From Roseovarius faecimaris (lineage in GTDB: Bacteria; Pseudomonadota; Alphaproteobacteria; Rhodobacterales; Rhodobacteraceae), in the NCBI RefSeq assembly GCF_009762325.1, contig NZ_CP034348.1, forward strand, positions 2,486,501 to 2,550,500: a stretch of 64,000 bases of DNA, in the 5' to 3' direction. Under the pieces are notes generated by a model. That model saw only the letters and a program-made list of their open reading frames with translations. It ran no database searches and was not told the origin of the DNA. The position numbers were made by a program, and so were the translations under genes. This document shows, in pieces, positions 43,217 through 52,983 of the stretch; the first letter of the stretch is position 1; the number at the start of each line of letters is the position of its first letter.

Positions 43217-44347
43217 ATGACCTTGGCAGAGAGATATGACAGCGTCATGCAACCGGATACATCCAAGCCGGTTGCAGAGCTGGAGTCGGTTTCGAAAATC
43301 TACGGCGATGTGATCGCGGTTGACGATATGAACCTCGCAATCGCTCCGGGGGAGTTCTTGTCGTTTCTCGGGCCCTCGGGCTGTGGCAAGACGACGGCGC
43401 TCAGAATGCTCGCGGGGTTCGAAACGCCGACCGTAGGCACGGTGCGTATCGACGGGCAGGATATGTCCGGTCAGGAGGCCTATCGCCGCCCGGTGAACAT
43501 GGTGTTCCAGAGCTACGCCCTGTTCCCGCATCTGACCGTGGGCGGCAATATCGGCTATGGGCTGAAACAGCAGCGGCCGAAACTCGACAAGGCGACGATC
43601 AGTGAAAAAGTCGCCCGGGCGCTCGACGTCGTACGTCTCTCCGGTTTCGCGGATCGGCGCATCTGGGAAATGTCCGGCGGCCAGCAGCAGCGCGTCGCTC
43701 TTGCGCGGGCCATCGTGAACGAGCCTAAGCTTCTCTTGCTGGACGAACCGCTCGCCGCGCTCGATCGCAAGTTGCGCAAAGAAATGCAGATCGAGCTCCA
43801 GGACCTGCAGCGACAGCTTGGCATTACATTCGTGCTGGTGACGCATGATCAGGAAGAAGCGCTTTCGCTAAGCGACCGCATCTGCGTTATGCGCGAGGGC
43901 CGGATCGTCCAGATCGGCACGCCGCAACAGCTCTATGACAGCCCGAAATCCCGCTATGTCGCTGATTTCGTGGGCACATCCAACTTCTTTGACGGAAAAA
44001 TCCAGAGCACAAGCGGAACAACGGCCGCCATCGCGCTCGGGGATGGTCTCACTTATAACGCGCGGCTCAGCGGCCCGGTGCAGCCCGGTGATACGGCCTG
44101 CCTGAGCATCAGGCCCGAACAGATCCACATCCGCCGTGTCGAAAGCGATGGTGCGATCCCCGGCAGGATCCTCAACCGCATCTTTCTGGGCGAACATACG
44201 GAATACCTCATCCGCAGCGAAACCTTGGGAAACATCGCCGTGCTCGCCCCGCGCCAGTCGGATCAGGGGCTCGGCGATCTGAGCACGAACGACAATGTGT
44301 GGCTGCAATGGGCCTCGGAGGCCGCCCTCATCCTAGAAAACGATTAA
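43217..44347 (+). CDS. Spermidine/putrescine-type ABC ATP-binding protein (second PotA-like), 376 aa
   Basis: All ATPase motifs are consensus: Walker A GPSGCGKTT, signature MSGGQQQRVA, Walker B KLLLLDEPLAALD, and a C-terminal TOBE-like domain from about residue 260. An internal ATG at 43247 is an alternative start. It heads the second Pot-type operon, in the order ATPase, binding protein, permease, permease, SDR, unlike the first operon. Substrate is likely a polyamine, amino acid or betaine. Confidence 0.93.
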   Translation: MTLAERYDSVMQPDTSKPVAELESVSKIYGDVIAVDDMNLAIAPGEFLSFLGPSGCGKTTALRMLAGFETPTVGTVRIDGQDMSGQEAYRRPVNMVFQSYALFPHLTVGGNIGYGLKQQRPKLDKATISEKVARALDVVRLSGFADRRIWEMSGGQQQRVALARAIVNEPKLLLLDEPLAALDRKLRKEMQIELQDLQRQLGITFVLVTHDQEEALSLSDRICVMREGRIVQIGTPQQLYDSPKSRYVADFVGTSNFFDGKIQSTSGTTAAIALGDGLTYNARLSGPVQPGDTACLSIRPEQIHIRRVESDGAIPGRILNRIFLGEHTEYLIRSETLGNIAVLAPRQSDQGLGDLSTNDNVWLQWASEAALILEND

Positions 44348-44378
44348 GACCATCAACTCAGACAGGGAGATCAAGACA

Positions 44379-45527
44379 ATGAAAGATCACATTTCCAAGA
44401 AAAAGTTCATGGAAGAATTGCGCCGCTATCAGAAAGGGTCCGTCACGCGGCGGCACTTCCTCGGGGTGACCGGGCTTGGTGCCGCGACCGCCGTTCTGGG
44501 ATCGGCCGTGCCCGGATTGCGCGCCACCCCCGCCATGGCCCAGGATATCGGTGACCGCGTGGTTCTGGCCACCTGGCCGAACTATCACGACCAGGCGAAT
44601 TTCGATATGTTCACGGATCAGACCGGCGCGTTCCTGCAGGTCAACGTCTTTGGTTCAAACGAGGAAATGCTGGCCAAGCTGCAGGCGGGCGGTAGCGGCT
44701 GGGATGTGTATGTCCCCACCAACTACACGATCACGACATATGTCGAAGAAGATCTGATCGAGCCGTTGGATCTGTCGAAACTGCCAAACTATGACCCCGC
44801 GGCCTTCGATCCGCGCTTCTCGGATGCGGGGATCGTCGACGGCGTGGTCTATGCGGTGCCGAAGAACTGGGGCACCACCGGCATGGCGATCAACACCAGC
44901 CATAACGGCGGCGCGCCCTTCACGTCGTGGAAGGAATTCTTTGATCGCACGATGGACGACTTCTCGGGCCGGACGATGGTGCACGACTACCAGCTCACCA
45001 CAATCGGTGCGGCGTTGAACTATCACGGCTACTCCTTCAACTCCGTCGACGAGGCGGAACTGGCCGATGCCGAAAAACTGCTGATCGACGTGAAGCCGCA
45101 TCTCTTTGCGATTTCTTCGGACTATCAGCCGGCAATGCGGTCGGGCGATGCCTGGCTCACCATCTGCTGGACCGGCGACGGCAAACAGCTCAACACCGAC
45201 ATCCCCGAAATCGCCTTTGCCCTCGGCAAGGAAGGCGGCGAGCTGTGGAGCGACTACTACGCGATCCCGAAAGGCGCGCCGCACATGGAGGCCGCCTATG
45301 CGCTGATCAACTTCATGCTTGATCCGGAAGTGAATGCACGCGAGGTGCTCGCTCATGGCTATCCGGTGGCCGACAGCCGCACCAATGCGCTCCTGCCCGA
45401 AGAGATTCTGAACGATCCGATCCTCTATCCGGCGGCAGAACTTCTTGATGCGCTGGAGTTCGGCGCGGCTGCCACACTCACCGACCCGAACCGTGCCGAG
45501 TTGCTGGCACGCTTCAAATCCGCCTGA
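44379..45527 (+). CDS. PotD-like substrate-binding protein with Tat signal, 382 aa
   Basis: A twin-arginine signal (SVTRRHFLGVTGLGAATAVL) precedes a mature region starting near AQDIGDRVVLATWPNYHDQA. Family features include EMLAKLQAGGSGWDVYVPTN, AVPKNWGTTGMAINTS and AYALINFMLDPEVN. A GGGAG site lies upstream of the ATG at 44379. It should deliver the operon's substrate to the two permeases. The first Pot operon's protein is also Tat-type, so folded or cofactor-like export seems a general habit here. Confidence 0.92.
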   Translation: MKDHISKKKFMEELRRYQKGSVTRRHFLGVTGLGAATAVLGSAVPGLRATPAMAQDIGDRVVLATWPNYHDQANFDMFTDQTGAFLQVNVFGSNEEMLAKLQAGGSGWDVYVPTNYTITTYVEEDLIEPLDLSKLPNYDPAAFDPRFSDAGIVDGVVYAVPKNWGTTGMAINTSHNGGAPFTSWKEFFDRTMDDFSGRTMVHDYQLTTIGAALNYHGYSFNSVDEAELADAEKLLIDVKPHLFAISSDYQPAMRSGDAWLTICWTGDGKQLNTDIPEIAFALGKEGGELWSDYYAIPKGAPHMEAAYALINFMLDPEVNAREVLAHGYPVADSRTNALLPEEILNDPILYPAAELLDALEFGAAATLTDPNRAELLARFKSA

Positions 45528-45550
45528 TCGTCGGACCGGAGCGGCAGCGA

Positions 45551-46402
45551 ATGACGCAACGCGCACGAAACTGGCTTTTGGTGGCCCCGGCGGGCGCCTG
45601 GCTGATCGTGATGCTCGTGCTGCCGCTCTCGGTTGTTTTTGTATTCAGCTTTGGAGAGCGGGCGCCTTCCGGTGGTTACGTGCCCGCTTTCACGTTTGAG
45701 CAATATGCCAACCTGCCCGCACGCCTGACGGCGTTTCAGAACACTCTGATCCTCGCCCCGCTCGGCACCCTGGCGGCACTTCTGATCGCTTATCCGCTGG
45801 CCTATCAGCTTGCGGTACGCACAAGCGAAAAGTGGAAGACGCTCTTGCTCGTCCTGGTCATCGTCCCTTTCTGGACGTCGATCCTGATCCGAAGCTATGC
45901 CTGGATCTACATTCTGGGAGGGCGTGGCATCCCTGCGCTTCTCGAAAATTTCGGGCTCGATGACGTGCGCCTGATCTACACACCCTTCGCCGTGCTGATC
46001 GGCATAGTCTACGGCTATCTTCCGCTGATGGTCTTTCCGATCTATGTCGCGCTCGACCGGCTGGACAAACGCCTGCTCGAAGCCTCTGCCGACCTCGGTG
46101 CGCGCCCGATGACGACCTTTTTCCGGGTCACGCTGCCTATGTCGGTCTCGGGTATTGCCACGGGCTGTATGCTGGTCTTCATCCTGCTCATGGGCGAGTT
46201 TCTGATCCCCGCACTCCTGGGCGGCGGCAAGGTCTTCTTCGTTGGCAACGCGCTGGTCGATCTGTTCCTGCAATCGCGCAACTGGGCCTATGGATCCGCA
46301 GTCGCCATGATGCTGATCATCATCATGCTCGTCACCGTCACCATTTACATGCGTCTGATCGCGAAGCTGAATGTGCAGCGCGACGACGTGGCGCTGATGT
46401 GA
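45551..46402 (+). CDS. ABC transporter permease (second PotB-like), 283 aa
   Basis: An inner-membrane permease with about six segments, starting WLLVAPAGAWLIVMLVLPLS-like. The EAA loop is KRLLEASADLGARPMTTFFR before VTLPMSVSGIATGCMLVF. It lies 23 bases after the binding-protein gene and seven before the next permease gene. Length is normal and no defect is seen. Confidence 0.93.
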   Translation: MTQRARNWLLVAPAGAWLIVMLVLPLSVVFVFSFGERAPSGGYVPAFTFEQYANLPARLTAFQNTLILAPLGTLAALLIAYPLAYQLAVRTSEKWKTLLLVLVIVPFWTSILIRSYAWIYILGGRGIPALLENFGLDDVRLIYTPFAVLIGIVYGYLPLMVFPIYVALDRLDKRLLEASADLGARPMTTFFRVTLPMSVSGIATGCMLVFILLMGEFLIPALLGGGKVFFVGNALVDLFLQSRNWAYGSAVAMMLIIIMLVTVTIYMRLIAKLNVQRDDVALM

Positions 46403-46409
46403 GGCAGAA

Positions 46410-47228
46410 ATGCGGATTTATGCGCTTTGCGTCTATATCTTTCTTTACACACCGATCGCGATCATCGCGCTGTTCAGCTTCAGCGCGGGCCGCAGCGCAA
46501 GCCAGTTCGAAGGCTTTTCAACCAAATGGTATGGCCGTGCGCTGAACAATCCCTTTGTCATGGACGCGCTCGGCAACAGCCTCCTGGTGGCCTTTGTCTC
46601 GGCCACACTGGCGAGCATTCTGGGCACCCTGGCGGCGGTCGGTCTGCAGGGCATCCGGGGGCCTGCACGCGCTTTCTTCGACGCGTTGATCTACATTGCC
46701 GTGATGATCCCTGGCATCGTGATTGGCATTGCGACCCTGATCGCACTCGTCACGGTCTTCGATCTTGTCAATCCGTGGCTCGCCGCCATCTGGTCCGAGG
46801 CAGACCGCGCCCCCGCCTTGTCGATGGGCATCGGCTCGCTCATCGCGGCGCACACGATGTTCACACTGGCGCTGGTGATCATCATCATCCGCGCGCGCCT
46901 GGCCAGCCTCGAAGGCGCGCTGAGCGAGGCGTCGGCGGACCTTTACGCGACACCTCTCGGCACCTTCCGGCAAGTGACCCTGCCGCTCATCGCACCTGCT
47001 ATTCTGGCTGGCTTCCTGCTCAGCTTCACCTTCAGTTTTGACGATTTCATCATCGCCTTTTTCGTTGCGGGGTCCGAGACAACGCTGCCCATTTATATTT
47101 TCTCTTCCATTCGTCGCGGCATAACGCCCGAGGTCAACGCCATCGGAACGATGGTCATGGTGGCTTCGCTGATCCTGCTGGTGATTGCACAAATCATCCT
47201 GCGCCGCGGCAACAAGGCGCGACGTTGA
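46410..47228 (+). CDS. ABC transporter permease (second PotC-like), 272 aa
   Basis: An inner-membrane permease starting MRIYALCVYIFLYTPIAIIA. The coupling loop reads LEGALSEASADLYATPLGTF before VTLPLIAPAILAGFLLSFTF and FDDFIIAFFVAGSETTLPIY, all typical PotC. It ends 20 bases before the ATG of the SDR gene, so the SDR is probably part of the same transcript. Confidence 0.93.
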   Translation: MRIYALCVYIFLYTPIAIIALFSFSAGRSASQFEGFSTKWYGRALNNPFVMDALGNSLLVAFVSATLASILGTLAAVGLQGIRGPARAFFDALIYIAVMIPGIVIGIATLIALVTVFDLVNPWLAAIWSEADRAPALSMGIGSLIAAHTMFTLALVIIIIRARLASLEGALSEASADLYATPLGTFRQVTLPLIAPAILAGFLLSFTFSFDDFIIAFFVAGSETTLPIYIFSSIRRGITPEVNAIGTMVMVASLILLVIAQIILRRGNKARR

Positions 47229-47248
47229 GACAACCGGAAAGGACACCC

Positions 47249-48007
47249 ATGCTGCTCGAGAACAAAGTCGCCTTCGTCACCGGTGCCGGTTCCGGTATTG
47301 GCGCCGCCGGTGCCGTGGCGATGGCCCGTCAGGGCGCACAAGTTGTGGTCAGCGACCGGGATGGTGCCGCGGCCAGGCAAGTCGTGGACGGCATTCTGTC
47401 CGAAGGTCACACAGCCGAGGCTTTGACGCTGGATGTGACCGACGATGACGCCGTTGAGACCGCCCTGCAACGCACCGTCGCAACAAAGGGACGGCTCGAT
47501 ATCCTGCACTCACACGCGGGCCTTCAGGTCGAAGGCAAGCTTGAAGAGGTTGCCGTGGCGGATATGGATGCGTCCTGGGCGCTCAACGTACGGGCGCATT
47601 TCGTGGCGGCAAAGGCTGCGATTGCGCCGATGCGCGCACAGGGCGGCGGCAGTATCATCATAACGTCCTCGAACTCGGGTGTTCAGTACGACCGCGAGAT
47701 GATTGCCTATGCCACGACCAAGCATGCCGTGCTCGCCATGACACGCCAGATAGCGGCCGACTACGCCCGCGAGAACATCCGGGTCAACGCCCTGTGCCCG
47801 GGCTTCATCGACACGCCTTTCAACCGTGGCTTCGAAGTTCAGATGGGCGGGCGAGACAGGCTCGAGGCCTATATTCGCGATGCCGTCCCCATGGGGCGGT
47901 TTGGCACTGTCGAGGAAATCGCGGAGGGCATCGTCTTTCTCGCGTCGGACCAGTCGTCTTTCATGACCGGGCACGCACTGGTGATTGATGGCGGAGAATG
48001 CATTTGA
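47249..48007 (+). CDS. Short-chain dehydrogenase/reductase, 252 aa
   Basis: The ATG at 47249 follows GGAAAGGA. Cofactor motif AFVTGAGSGIGAAGAVAMAR and catalytic pair in IAYATTKHAVLAM are intact. The usual N-N-A-G element reads LHSHAGLQVEG, with His in place of Asn, which is uncommon. The C-terminus FMTGHALVIDGGECI is of the tetrameric SDR type. As the last gene of the second Pot-type operon it probably oxidises or reduces the imported substrate or its product. Confidence 0.9.
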   Translation: MLLENKVAFVTGAGSGIGAAGAVAMARQGAQVVVSDRDGAAARQVVDGILSEGHTAEALTLDVTDDDAVETALQRTVATKGRLDILHSHAGLQVEGKLEEVAVADMDASWALNVRAHFVAAKAAIAPMRAQGGGSIIITSSNSGVQYDREMIAYATTKHAVLAMTRQIAADYARENIRVNALCPGFIDTPFNRGFEVQMGGRDRLEAYIRDAVPMGRFGTVEEIAEGIVFLASDQSSFMTGHALVIDGGECI

Positions 48008-48227
48008 CCTCGAAAGCCTGGCGAGGCGCAGCGAAAGACCGGGTTGAGAGATCAGGTTGTTTTACATGCGGACCAAACCGCGGATGCGGTCGCCAGAGTG
48101 GATCCCCGCAACGGACGTGATGCGGCGCACACAGACAGCGGCACGTCATCTGACCGACTGCAAGAGGTGCCTCCCGGCCCCCGCCCGGACCCGGCGACCG
48201 CATCCGATTTCAAACCGCCTGCGCGCA

Positions 48228-49169
48228 TCACAGGCCCGCTGCGTCTTTGAGGATCACGGTTGTGAACACATCCTGATGCGCGCCTCCGATGTTTTTGAAG
48301 ATGGTTATCTGGCTGTCGGATGTGCGCCCTGTGTGGCGGCCCTGCACAAGTCCGAAGGCCTCCCCCCGGATGTCCTCCCATCTGAGCGCGCCTGCTTCGA
48401 CCGGCAACAGCAACTCCCCAACTTCGTCGCGACCGCGGTCACAGCAGGTATATACCCTGCCGCGCCGCATCGTTTCATCGTCGGCCTCGCGCATATCCGG
48501 CAGGTAGGCACCGACAAGGTCCACATGTGCGCCGGGTTTCAGAAGCCTGCCCTTCACAAGCGGCGCGCGCGCCATCGTGACACAGCTGATCACATCCGCT
48601 TCGGCCACGGCCGTATCGAGATCCGGGGCCGCTTCGGCGGTGATACCCTGCCTGCGCAGCTTGTTTGCCAGGGCCTCGGCCCGTGCGTCGGTGCGGTTCC
48701 AGATGCGCACCCGCGCAATCGAAGGGCGGGCTGCGATATGGGCCATCGCGACATGCGGGGACAGCCCCCCTGCCCCCACGACGAGCAGTTCGCGCGGCTC
48801 AGGCGGGGCCAGCAGCGCAGTCCCCAGCCCGGAGACAGCAGCGGTTTTGCGATAGGTCATTGCCTCGCCATCGGCAACCAGCACCGGCGCCCCGGTTTCC
48901 GCATCGAACGCGGCAACCGCGCCCAGCACCGAACCGATCGGCGGATCACGATCCCGGTTTGCCGGAAACACACCGACCATCTTCACGACAATAAGGCGCC
49001 CGCCCAGCCAGCCGGGCAAGGTGACAAACATGTTGCCCGTCCCTGCGGGATCACTGGTATAGACACCATCGCCTTCAGGTATCTCGCCCTCGTGCATCCG
49101 TTGCAGCGCGGGGATGAGCGTTTCATAAGGCAACAACCGGTGCACCTCTTCGGCATCGAACACCTGCAT
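48228..49169 (-). CDS. Ornithine cyclodeaminase / mu-crystallin family protein, 313 aa
   Basis: An NAD-binding protein with LLVVGAGGLSPHVAMAHIAA (residues about 118-138) followed by RVRIWNRTDARAEALANKLR, and an N-terminal EVHRLLPYETLIPALQRMHE. Family members are ornithine cyclodeaminases, ketimine reductases or pyrroline-2-carboxylate reductases; conserved residues cannot separate these here. It is divergent from the demethylase-like gene at 49303 and convergent with the Pot-linked SDR gene. Near an N-methylproline demethylase-like enzyme, a cyclic imino-acid substrate is plausible. Confidence 0.88.
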   Translation of the reverse strand: MQVFDAEEVHRLLPYETLIPALQRMHEGEIPEGDGVYTSDPAGTGNMFVTLPGWLGGRLIVVKMVGVFPANRDRDPPIGSVLGAVAAFDAETGAPVLVADGEAMTYRKTAAVSGLGTALLAPPEPRELLVVGAGGLSPHVAMAHIAARPSIARVRIWNRTDARAEALANKLRRQGITAEAAPDLDTAVAEADVISCVTMARAPLVKGRLLKPGAHVDLVGAYLPDMREADDETMRRGRVYTCCDRGRDEVGELLLPVEAGALRWEDIRGEAFGLVQGRHTGRTSDSQITIFKNIGGAHQDVFTTVILKDAAGL

Positions 49170-49302
49170 CTTGCGGCTCCTTCAGAACAGCGCATTATTG
49201 GCACCATTCTACAGACCCTCGCGGAGAAACCAATTTTCCTTTGCCCAATCCGGGCGCCGTTGTCAGAGTTGCCCCTGACATATCAAGACCAGGACCGTTG
49301 CC

Positions 49303-51336
49303 ATGAATGCCCCAGACCGCCCCACTACCAGCGACCCGCTTTTGCAGCCCTTTCAACTGGCGCATCTGACGCTTCGCAACAGGATCATGAGCACCTCCCA
49401 TGCCATCGGCTTTGGCGAGGATGGCATGCCCGCCGGGCGCTATCAGCGGTATCACGAGGCAAAGGCCCAGGGCGGCATAGGGCTGACCATGTTTGGCGGC
49501 TCGACCAATGTATCACGCGACAGCGCCAATACCTTTGGCCAGCTCAGTGCCAGCGATGATCGCGTCATTCCCTTCTTTCAGGAATTTGCAGATCGCATAC
49601 ACAAACATGGGGCGGCACTCATGTGCCAACTGACCCATCTTGGCGGGCGCAGCCAATGGCGCGGCGACAACTGGCTGCCCACCGTCTCGCCCAGCCGGTT
49701 CCGCGAACCCCTGCACCGTGGGTTCACAAAGGAGATGCAGGCCGAGGATATCGACCGCGTGATCGCCGATTTCGGCCAGGCCGCGCGGCGCTGTTACGAA
49801 GGCGGGCTGGATGGGTGCGAGCTTCACATTACCGGGCACCTCATTGGACAATTCTGGTCGCCCGCCACGAACCGGCGCACCGATGCATTCGGCGGCAGTC
49901 TGGAAAACCGGGCGCGCTTTGGCCTCATGGCGCTTGAGGAAATCCGCCGCGTGGTGCCCCAGCCTTTTGTCGTGGGCGTGCGCATGGTTGTCGGAGAAGG
50001 CGACAATGGTGAGATGCCGGACGAGGACTATATCGCGATGGCCGAGCTTCTCGAACGCTCGGGGTTCATCGACTTCTTCAACTTCGGATATGGCCGTATC
50101 GACACCGAGGTCGGGCTGGCGCGCTATATGCCGGGCATGGCCCTTGGATTGGCTCCGCAATTGCGGCCGGTGGCGAATTTTCGCAAGAATGTCGGCTTGC
50201 CGGTCTTTCACGCGGCGCGGATCAATGACTTGGCGACGGCGCGCTACGCAGTGGGCGAAGGGCATGTCGATCTCATCGGGATGACCCGCGCGCATATCGC
50301 TGATCCGCACATTGCCCGCAAAGTATCGGAAGGCGCAGAAGAGACGATCCGCCCCTGTGTCGGCGCCACATACTGTTCCTGGCACGGAAGCTGCATTCAC
50401 AACCCCGCCATCGGCCGCGAGGATGTCCTGCCGCATGTGATCGGCAAAGCCGACAAAGCCAAACGTGTCACGGTTGTGGGTGCCGGGCCCGGCGGGCTGG
50501 AAGCCGCACGCATCTGCGCGGAGCGGGGCCACGAGGTGACACTGTTCGAGGCGGCCCCGAAAGCGGGCGGTCAGGTGTTGCTTGCGGCAAAGCTCGACCT
50601 CAGGCGCGATCTGATCGGCATCGTTGATTGGCGTGTCAGCGAGCTGGAAAGGCTTGGCGTAGGTGTGCACTACAACGTTTACGCAGATGAAACCCATATC
50701 GCCGAAACGCAGCCCGATACGGTCATCATCGCCACCGGAGGCGTGCCCGACAGGCTGGAGGACATTCCCGGTGCCGAGCTTGGAACCCCCCTCTGGGAGG
50801 CACTCGAAGCCGCTGCGCCGCCCGAGGGCGACGTGATCTTTTACGATGGTACCGGCACCGCCGCGGGCCTGAACGGGGCGCACACGCTGGCGGCGGCGGG
50901 TGCAAACCTGACCTATGTGACACCCGACAGCACCGCCGGCGCCGAAGTCAGCTATATCGAGAGGCCGCTCCAGATGCGCGCCTTCTACAACTCGGGCGCT
51001 CGTCTGTGTCCCGATCTCACCCTTCGTGCCGTGACGCGTCAGGACAATCGCCTGTGTCTTTCATTCGAGAACAGCTATAGCGGTGAGGCGGTGGAAATGA
51101 GCTGTGACACCCTGATTTACGAACACGGCACCCTCCCGGTCGATGGCCTGTATCTTGACCTTGCGGGCCTGTCCCGCAATCGCGGACTACCTGATCTGGC
51201 CGCCTTGACCAGCGCACAGCCACAGCCGGAAACGACTGGTGACGGGTATGCGCTTTACCGGATCGGTGATGCCGTGTCCTCTCGTGACATCCATGCCGCG
51301 ATCCTTGATGCCGCACGGCTGTGCACACGCCTGTGA
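49303..51336 (+). CDS. NADH:flavin oxidoreductase / N-methylproline demethylase-like flavoprotein, 677 aa
   Basis: An Old-Yellow-Enzyme-type FMN barrel (about residues 10-340, LLQPFQLAHLTLRNRIMSTS) is joined to a FAD/NAD(P)-binding part (about 385-677, VTVVGAGPGGLEAARICAER), as in trimethylamine dehydrogenase and stachydrine/N-methylproline demethylases. The iron-sulfur region reads RPCVGATYCSWHGSCIHNPA. The usual second cysteine (C-x-x-C) is alanine, and the last cysteine is only five residues after the previous one, so the loop is shorter than in its paralog at 58353. It should oxidatively demethylate an N-methylated amine or amino acid. Confidence 0.88.
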   Translation: MNAPDRPTTSDPLLQPFQLAHLTLRNRIMSTSHAIGFGEDGMPAGRYQRYHEAKAQGGIGLTMFGGSTNVSRDSANTFGQLSASDDRVIPFFQEFADRIHKHGAALMCQLTHLGGRSQWRGDNWLPTVSPSRFREPLHRGFTKEMQAEDIDRVIADFGQAARRCYEGGLDGCELHITGHLIGQFWSPATNRRTDAFGGSLENRARFGLMALEEIRRVVPQPFVVGVRMVVGEGDNGEMPDEDYIAMAELLERSGFIDFFNFGYGRIDTEVGLARYMPGMALGLAPQLRPVANFRKNVGLPVFHAARINDLATARYAVGEGHVDLIGMTRAHIADPHIARKVSEGAEETIRPCVGATYCSWHGSCIHNPAIGREDVLPHVIGKADKAKRVTVVGAGPGGLEAARICAERGHEVTLFEAAPKAGGQVLLAAKLDLRRDLIGIVDWRVSELERLGVGVHYNVYADETHIAETQPDTVIIATGGVPDRLEDIPGAELGTPLWEALEAAAPPEGDVIFYDGTGTAAGLNGAHTLAAAGANLTYVTPDSTAGAEVSYIERPLQMRAFYNSGARLCPDLTLRAVTRQDNRLCLSFENSYSGEAVEMSCDTLIYEHGTLPVDGLYLDLAGLSRNRGLPDLAALTSAQPQPETTGDGYALYRIGDAVSSRDIHAAILDAARLCTRL

Positions 51337-51498
51337 TGCCAGCGGATCGCCGCGATGGTGCGAAGCTCCATGCGACCCATATTGGCCTTGCATCGTCCCC
51401 GACCGCGCATAGCAGGCGCAGCTCCGGGATCATCCTCTAGCCGTGCCCTCCCCGCTTTTGGGCAACCCTGTGAGGCGGAATACCAGGCCACAGATGCC

Positions 51499-52329
51499 CT
51501 AGGCTCCTGGCACCCGTGCCGACACTGAAACAAACTCCCCGGGGATATGATAGCGGCCATCGGGGGCGCGAAACGCCGCCACCGAGTTCAGGAAGTCATG
51601 ACATACCTCGCTCAATGTCGCATTGTCGAACCGTTTGACCGCAAGAGCGACCGGCCCTCCCATCAGGACGGCATCAAGCATCGCTTTTTCATCCGTGAAA
51701 CTCAGCAGGTCCGATTGGCGGTGCTCGGTGACATCCGTCAATCCGGCCTTTTCAAAAAGAGTGACAAGCGCATTCGGGGCACCGGTGCCAAAGAACATTG
51801 GACAGACCTCCGACGCGACCCGTGCATCAACGATGGGAAAAACATCCGCCCAGCCGCAATTGCGTCGCTCCCCCCAGACCGTGGCGGAAACCGTGCTGCC
51901 CGGAGCAACCAAACGGGTCATTTCTTCGACAGCCTTTTCCGGGTCCGGCATATACATGAGCCCCAGCGCGCAGATGGCCGCGTCAAAGGTATCATCCGGA
52001 TGATCCAGTTTTTCGGCGGGCATTCGACATGCCTCGACATTGCCAATCCCGGCCTCTGTCATCCGGCGTTTCAGATCATCAATCATGCCCTGTGACAGAT
52101 CCGTTGCAATCACATGCCCGTCTTGCCCGACGATCTTTGCAAGACGGGTCGTCACCATGCCGCTCCCGCAGGCTGTTTCAATCACGCGATCGCCGGGCTG
52201 GATCTGAGCCATCTCAAGCAGCGTATCGTGCGCCGACTTCAACTGCTCCTGCCAGCCCGCGTGATAATGGCTTGCCGCCGCATCCCATCCATAGCGCTGC
52301 ACTCTGATCTGAAGCCTTGGATCCATCAT
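51499..52329 (-). CDS. Class I SAM-dependent methyltransferase, 276 aa
   Basis: A Rossmann methyltransferase with motif I VIETACGSGMVTTRLAKIV (about residues 48-66), acidic end of strand 2 (HVIATDLSQGM) and motif IV-like FDAAICALGLMYMPDPEKAV. The start is taken at the ATG at 52329, which overlaps the stop of the OsmC-like gene. The C-terminal half resembles UbiE/MenG-like small-molecule methyltransferases. The substrate is unknown. Coupling to an OsmC-family protein suggests a role in oxidative or sulfur stress, but this is inference. Confidence 0.88.
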   Translation of the reverse strand: MMDPRLQIRVQRYGWDAAASHYHAGWQEQLKSAHDTLLEMAQIQPGDRVIETACGSGMVTTRLAKIVGQDGHVIATDLSQGMIDDLKRRMTEAGIGNVEACRMPAEKLDHPDDTFDAAICALGLMYMPDPEKAVEEMTRLVAPGSTVSATVWGERRNCGWADVFPIVDARVASEVCPMFFGTGAPNALVTLFEKAGLTDVTEHRQSDLLSFTDEKAMLDAVLMGGPVALAVKRFDNATLSEVCHDFLNSVAAFRAPDGRYHIPGEFVSVSARVPGA

Positions 52330-52844
52330 GCGACGTCCTCTGTTGTCATGCATGAGACATGAACCGGCTGCGCGTTCTGAAAGCTGAGATACCAAGGATC
52401 GATCCGGAGCGCGCGGTGGACAAGCGCCTCGACCTCGATCGGCGGAGCCGAACTGGCAATCTTAATCGTAATCCGGGTGTCGGCGGGCACAGCACTTGCC
52501 CCCGGCATTCCCAGAACCCCACGATTGTCGAAATCCTGTTCGATGGACACCGAGACAGTGTCGAGTGCCATCTTCTCGCGGGTGGCGGTCATCTTAATGC
52601 CAATCGCGATGCAACTGCAGATCGCGGCGCGCCCGAGGTAACCCGGCGAAGGTGCGGTACCTGTGCCGCCGATGGCCTCCGGCATGTCGATCTCTATCGC
52701 ATGGCTGCCGTCTGAAAACCGGCATGCCAGCCCGTCCGTGATGGTCGCGGCTCCCTCGTTCATGACATGGGCAAGGTTCGGTCGTTTTTCGAATACGGCA
52801 ATCGCGCGTTTCTGGCCGTCTGCGGCCTGCTGATCTCTGTTCAT
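52326..52844 (-). CDS. OsmC-family protein, 172 aa
   Basis: The ATG at 52844 has AAGGAG seven bases upstream, so the longer frame is not used. Family features are FSDGSHAIEIDMPEAIGGTG, SPGYLGRAAICSCIAIGIKM (the first active-site cysteine region) and later ADTRITIKIASSAPPIEVEA. OsmC proteins reduce organic peroxides or handle thiol adducts; the two-cysteine arrangement is only partly clear here, because the second conserved cysteine region is not obvious. Overlaps the methyltransferase gene downstream and is divergent from the HxlR regulator. Confidence 0.8.
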   Translation of the reverse strand: MNRDQQAADGQKRAIAVFEKRPNLAHVMNEGAATITDGLACRFSDGSHAIEIDMPEAIGGTGTAPSPGYLGRAAICSCIAIGIKMTATREKMALDTVSVSIEQDFDNRGVLGMPGASAVPADTRITIKIASSAPPIEVEALVHRALRIDPWYLSFQNAQPVHVSCMTTEDVA

Positions 52845-52983
52845 AGGACACTCCTTCGTCATTTCGACAAAGATGCGCGCGCCTGCCCTCACGGGATAGT
52901 TCACGAATTGAAGCGACACCGCTACAGTTTCTGAAGTGGACAGGCTGAAGCTGCGACGGTCTATTGATCCCGGAGGTACAGAT

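Noticed and set aside
48057..49559. Open frame of about 500 codons on the plus strand
   Set aside because: It covers the cyclodeaminase-family gene on the other strand and the start of the demethylase gene, and has no recognisable domain.
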